Below are positions 61,801 to 64,000 of a stretch of DNA of 64,000 nucleotides, in pieces; within the stretch, counting starts at the first letter, position 1; every line of letters begins with the position of its first letter. The DNA lies in assembly GCF_002217755.1 (NCBI RefSeq), contig NZ_BCFL01000016.1, forward strand, positions 1,098,319 through 1,162,318, given 5' to 3'. The stretch comes from Streptomyces hyaluromycini (GTDB taxonomy: Bacteria; Actinomycetota; Actinomycetes; Streptomycetales; Streptomycetaceae). The position numbers and the translations under genes were made by a program. The notes under the pieces are model-generated. The model worked only from the letters and a program-made list of their open reading frames with translations. It was not told the origin of the DNA and ran no database searches.

Positions 61801-62229
61801 TTACCCCAGGGCGTCCCGGCACAGCAGCCGCAGCGAGCCGTGGCCGCCGTAGCACCGCCGGGCCTCGTCGATCGGGTCCCAGAGCCGGCCGTCGGGGGTG
61901 CGGATCCAGTGGTCGCCGCCGGACGCCCACCACTCGGCGCCGGTGTGACGGACGATCACCTCACCGGCGTAGGCCCCGAGACCGCGCAGCGTCTCCCGCA
62001 CGGCGTCGTACGGCGCGCCCTCCCGGCGTATCTCCTCGATCACCCGGTCGACCCGCCACAGGCTCTGCGCCGAGTAGTCGAGCCGGACCCGGGCGCCTTC
62101 GCGCATCATCGCCACCGCGTCCGCCGCCCACCGGGCCGGTCTGGCGGCGGCGTGCGGCCTGGTCTGCTGCTGCGCGGTCCCCTGGCGGGGTGTCACATGG
62201 TGGGCTGTCGCACGGGTCACATAGGTCAC
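61801..62229 (-). CDS. Conserved hypothetical protein
   Basis: 142 residues. RLDYSAQSLWRVDRVIEEIR, GLGAYAGEVIVRHTGAEWWA and RTPDGRLWDPIDEARRCYGG suggest a small globular protein of a family seen in streptomycetes, of unknown role. GTG at 62229; a repeated GTGACCTATGTGACC context makes the exact start uncertain. A T7 tract lies past its end at 61764-61770. Confidence 0.65.
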   Translation of the reverse strand: MTYVTRATAHHVTPRQGTAQQQTRPHAAARPARWAADAVAMMREGARVRLDYSAQSLWRVDRVIEEIRREGAPYDAVRETLRGLGAYAGEVIVRHTGAEWWASGGDHWIRTPDGRLWDPIDEARRCYGGHGSLRLLCRDALG

Positions 62230-62324
62230 ACAGGGAAGAGCGAGGCAGGCGGCGGTTTCGTCACCCGGATCCGGGGGTGTTCCGGCAACCGGCGCAGGAC
62301 CCGCGCACCGCCCTCACGAATGGT

Positions 62325-62918
62325 TCACCCGAGCCCGCGGGCCCGCCGCGACACCACCGCGCGCAGCACCCGGCGGCCCTCGGTGGATATGTCCAGCGCG
62401 CGGCGCAGCCCGGCCGCGCCGTGCCCCGCGAGCAGTTCGAGGACCGTGACCTGGCGGCGCAGTTCGGCGGCGACCAGCGGGGACATGCCCTCGGTGCCGC
62501 CCTCCCGGCGGCTGTCCACCGAGGGTGCCCTGTCCTCGGCGGGGTCGAGGAGCCGGTGGATCTGCAGCGAGGCGACGGAACAGGCGTCGGCCCACAGGCG
62601 GATGCCGGCGGCCTCCTGCGACGCGGGCGCGGCGGCGAGCATCCGCCGGGCGAGCATCTCGGCCTCGTCGGCGTTCTCGCCGGTCCCCTCGCCGCCCCCC
62701 TTGCCGATCCCTTCGCCGGTCGCCTCGCCGGTGCCGAGCGAGCCGCGCGCCTTCTCCAGGCCCTCGCTCCAGTCGGAACCGTCGGCGAGGCTCGCCCACA
62801 GCGGCCGCAGCACCAGGTCGTCCCCGCCCAGCAAGGGCACGCACCGATCCAAACAGGCCAACCCGCTGGCGGCCAGTCCGCGTTCATCGGCCTGAGCGAT
62901 CAGCTCCACCAGGCTCAT
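62325..62918 (-). CDS. Conserved hypothetical protein
   Basis: 197 residues. MSLVELIAQADERGLAASGL and DRCVPLLGGDDLVLRPLW at the N-terminus, a low-complexity Gly/Glu segment (about 75-95: GTGEATGEGIGKGGGEGTGE), then a helical C-terminal half (LAGHGAAGLRRALDISTEGR). No domain recognised. ATG at 62918 follows GGGAGG by six bases. Confidence 0.7.
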   Translation of the reverse strand: MSLVELIAQADERGLAASGLACLDRCVPLLGGDDLVLRPLWASLADGSDWSEGLEKARGSLGTGEATGEGIGKGGGEGTGENADEAEMLARRMLAAAPASQEAAGIRLWADACSVASLQIHRLLDPAEDRAPSVDSRREGGTEGMSPLVAAELRRQVTVLELLAGHGAAGLRRALDISTEGRRVLRAVVSRRARGLG

Positions 62919-63006
62919 CCCACGCCTCCCAGAATCGGTACATACCAAGGCGCCCATTTGCCCGGAGCCCGTACTTTCCCTAACTGCGTGCGACGGTACG
63001 GCAGTG

Positions 63007-63492
63007 TCACACGGGCAGGACACCCAGGACCCGGAGGAGTCCGAATAAAGGGTTTTCGGCCAACGGCGCGTCCGGGTCGGGGTCGGCGGTCAGTACGGCG
63101 AGGAGCGCGTCGGCGCCGACGGTGTGCCCGGCCTCGGCGGCCCAGGCTACGGCGCGGTCGGCGGCGTCGCGGGGTTCGAGGAAGTAGTCGTCCAGGGAGA
63201 GTCCCTGCTCGTCGACCGCCAGGAGGCGGGCCGCGGCCGCCCGGCCCAGGCAGGTGGTCCAGCCGCCGCTCTCCGGCGCCGCCGCCTCGACGACCACGCA
63301 GGCGCCGTCCATCACATAGCCGAACAGCGCGGGCGCACCGGTGCGCGCGGCGAGGGCGTTCATGCTGCCGACGTCGGCGTCGGGGCTGTCGTACTGCCAC
63401 AGGTGCCAGCCGCCGGGGGCCGAGGTCCGCAGGATGCCCCCGCCGGACGCCGGTTCGCCCCGGCCGACGACGAAATACCCCCAGTAGCCCAT
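63007..63492 (-). CDS. Conserved hypothetical protein
   Basis: 161 residues. MGYWGYFVVGRGEP start, LFGYVMDGACVVVEAAAPES in the middle and DAADRAVAWAAEAGHTVGAD near the end. No membrane helix and no known motif. GTGGGGGA precedes the ATG. Same strand as its neighbours; a 78-base gap separates it from the DUF4328 gene. Confidence 0.7.
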   Translation of the reverse strand: MGYWGYFVVGRGEPASGGGILRTSAPGGWHLWQYDSPDADVGSMNALAARTGAPALFGYVMDGACVVVEAAAPESGGWTTCLGRAAAARLLAVDEQGLSLDDYFLEPRDAADRAVAWAAEAGHTVGADALLAVLTADPDPDAPLAENPLFGLLRVLGVLPV

Positions 63493-63570
63493 GTCCGTCC
63501 CCCACTCGGTAGTCCCGTGCCGAATACACCACGGGCGTACGGGGGTCCACCAGACGCGTGCGACGGTGCG

Positions 63571-64000
63571 TCAGAGCGCGGCCGGAACGGCGCCCGCCAT
63601 CGCCTTCTCGTGCTGCATCCGGGTCAGTCGCACCACGACGAGGATCGCGAGGACGGCGGCGGCGATGTCGAGGGCGTCCGCGACGAGCATCTCCCCGGTG
63701 ACGGCATGGTCCCAGGCCACGCCCAGGTCGTCGCCGGAGTCGAGGCTGCTCATGCGGCCGACGAGCAGCGAGAGCAGCCACAAGGTCCACCAGGCGTTGA
63801 CCAGCGCGTGCGAACGGGTCGTCCCCCACGGGCTGCTGGCGTCCCAGATGTCGAGGGTGATCCGGCGCGGGAACCACAGGCTCGCGACCGGCACGAACCA
63901 GCCGCCGATCGCCCAGCCCGGCGACATGCTCTGCCGGAGCGGGTCGAACACCTGGGCGTTGGCCCGCACCCGCCGGAACCAGCACAGGTACACGATCACG
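63571..64000 (-). CDS. DUF4328 membrane protein, C-terminal part
   Basis: At least 142 residues; the N-terminus lies beyond the right edge. FRRVRANAQVFDPLRQSMSP, GWAIGGWFVPVASLWFPRRI and WWTLWLLSLLVGRMSS are DUF4328 signatures, with at least three membrane helices here. Function unknown; common in Streptomyces. Confidence 0.82.
   Translation of the reverse strand, partial: VIVYLCWFRRVRANAQVFDPLRQSMSPGWAIGGWFVPVASLWFPRRITLDIWDASSPWGTTRSHALVNAWWTLWLLSLLVGRMSSLDSGDDLGVAWDHAVTGEMLVADALDIAAAVLAILVVVRLTRMQHEKAMAGAVPAAL

Overview
The window is a piece of a high-GC actinomycete chromosome, almost certainly Streptomyces. Supporting signs are G/C-ending codons, GTG and TTG starts, genes whose start follows a TANNNT box by only 6-8 bases (leaderless mRNA), and typical Streptomyces families (WhiJ/AbaA-like regulator with DUF397, SCO6745 family, DUF4328, BMP lipoproteins, ECF sigma factor, PGRP amidase). 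No rRNA, tRNA or CRISPR array was recognised.

Layout. 0-3 kb: a BMP-type (purine nucleoside-like) ABC importer, with two paralogous lipoproteins and the start of the ATPase, sharing an upstream motif. 3-7 kb: M20 amidohydrolase, methyltransferase, an 18-bp minisatellite and a carboxylate-amine ligase. 6.7-9.4 kb: a WhiJ/AbaA-like locus scarred by IS debris and two broken genes. 9.4-18 kb: SCO6745 protein, zinc-ribbon/SPFH membrane pair, AraC-aldo/keto reductase pair, and a TetR gene followed by a quinone oxidoreductase whose promoter holds twin operators. 18-22.8 kb: IclR regulator, MFS carrier, benzoylformate decarboxylase and benzaldehyde dehydrogenase, a likely mandelate/benzoylformate catabolic unit.

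22.9-35.5 kb is a surface-glycan cluster. It holds a NeuB-type nonulosonate synthase, a CMP-sugar synthetase fused to a HAD phosphatase, two polysialyltransferase-like proteins, GT2, a DUF6716 protein, a GT8-TPR-pyruvyltransferase fusion, a GT29 sialyltransferase-like protein and an acyltransferase. Together these fit synthesis and decoration of an acidic sialic-acid/Kdn-type wall polymer (teichulosonic acid is the known Streptomyces example). PHO-box-like 11-bp repeats lie in its promoter regions. 35.5-38 kb is a graveyard: a divergent IS605-like tnpA/tnpB pair split by a decayed IS630 element. 38.9-49 kb: small secreted protein, TetR/FAD-monooxygenase pair with twin operators, TMEM175 channel, PadR, LysE exporter, acyl-CoA mutase, L,D-transpeptidase, and ECF sigma factor with a membrane partner.

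49.3-57.5 kb is the most interesting part: a segment between two 30-bp perfect direct repeats. It carries a putative conflict/defence system: a non-phosphorylatable response-regulator-like protein, a 1203-residue phosphotransferase-STAND NTPase-TPR protein, and an S-4TM putative pore-forming effector translationally coupled to it. A second AAA ATPase with a PD-(D/E)XK-like C-terminus follows. 57.9-64 kb returns to core genes: PGRP amidase, DHA2-type MFS pump and small hypothetical proteins.

Four convergent or tail-to-tail junctions carry strong hairpins, three of them as copies of one intergenic repeat family. All family names come from reading the proteins by eye; no database search was run.
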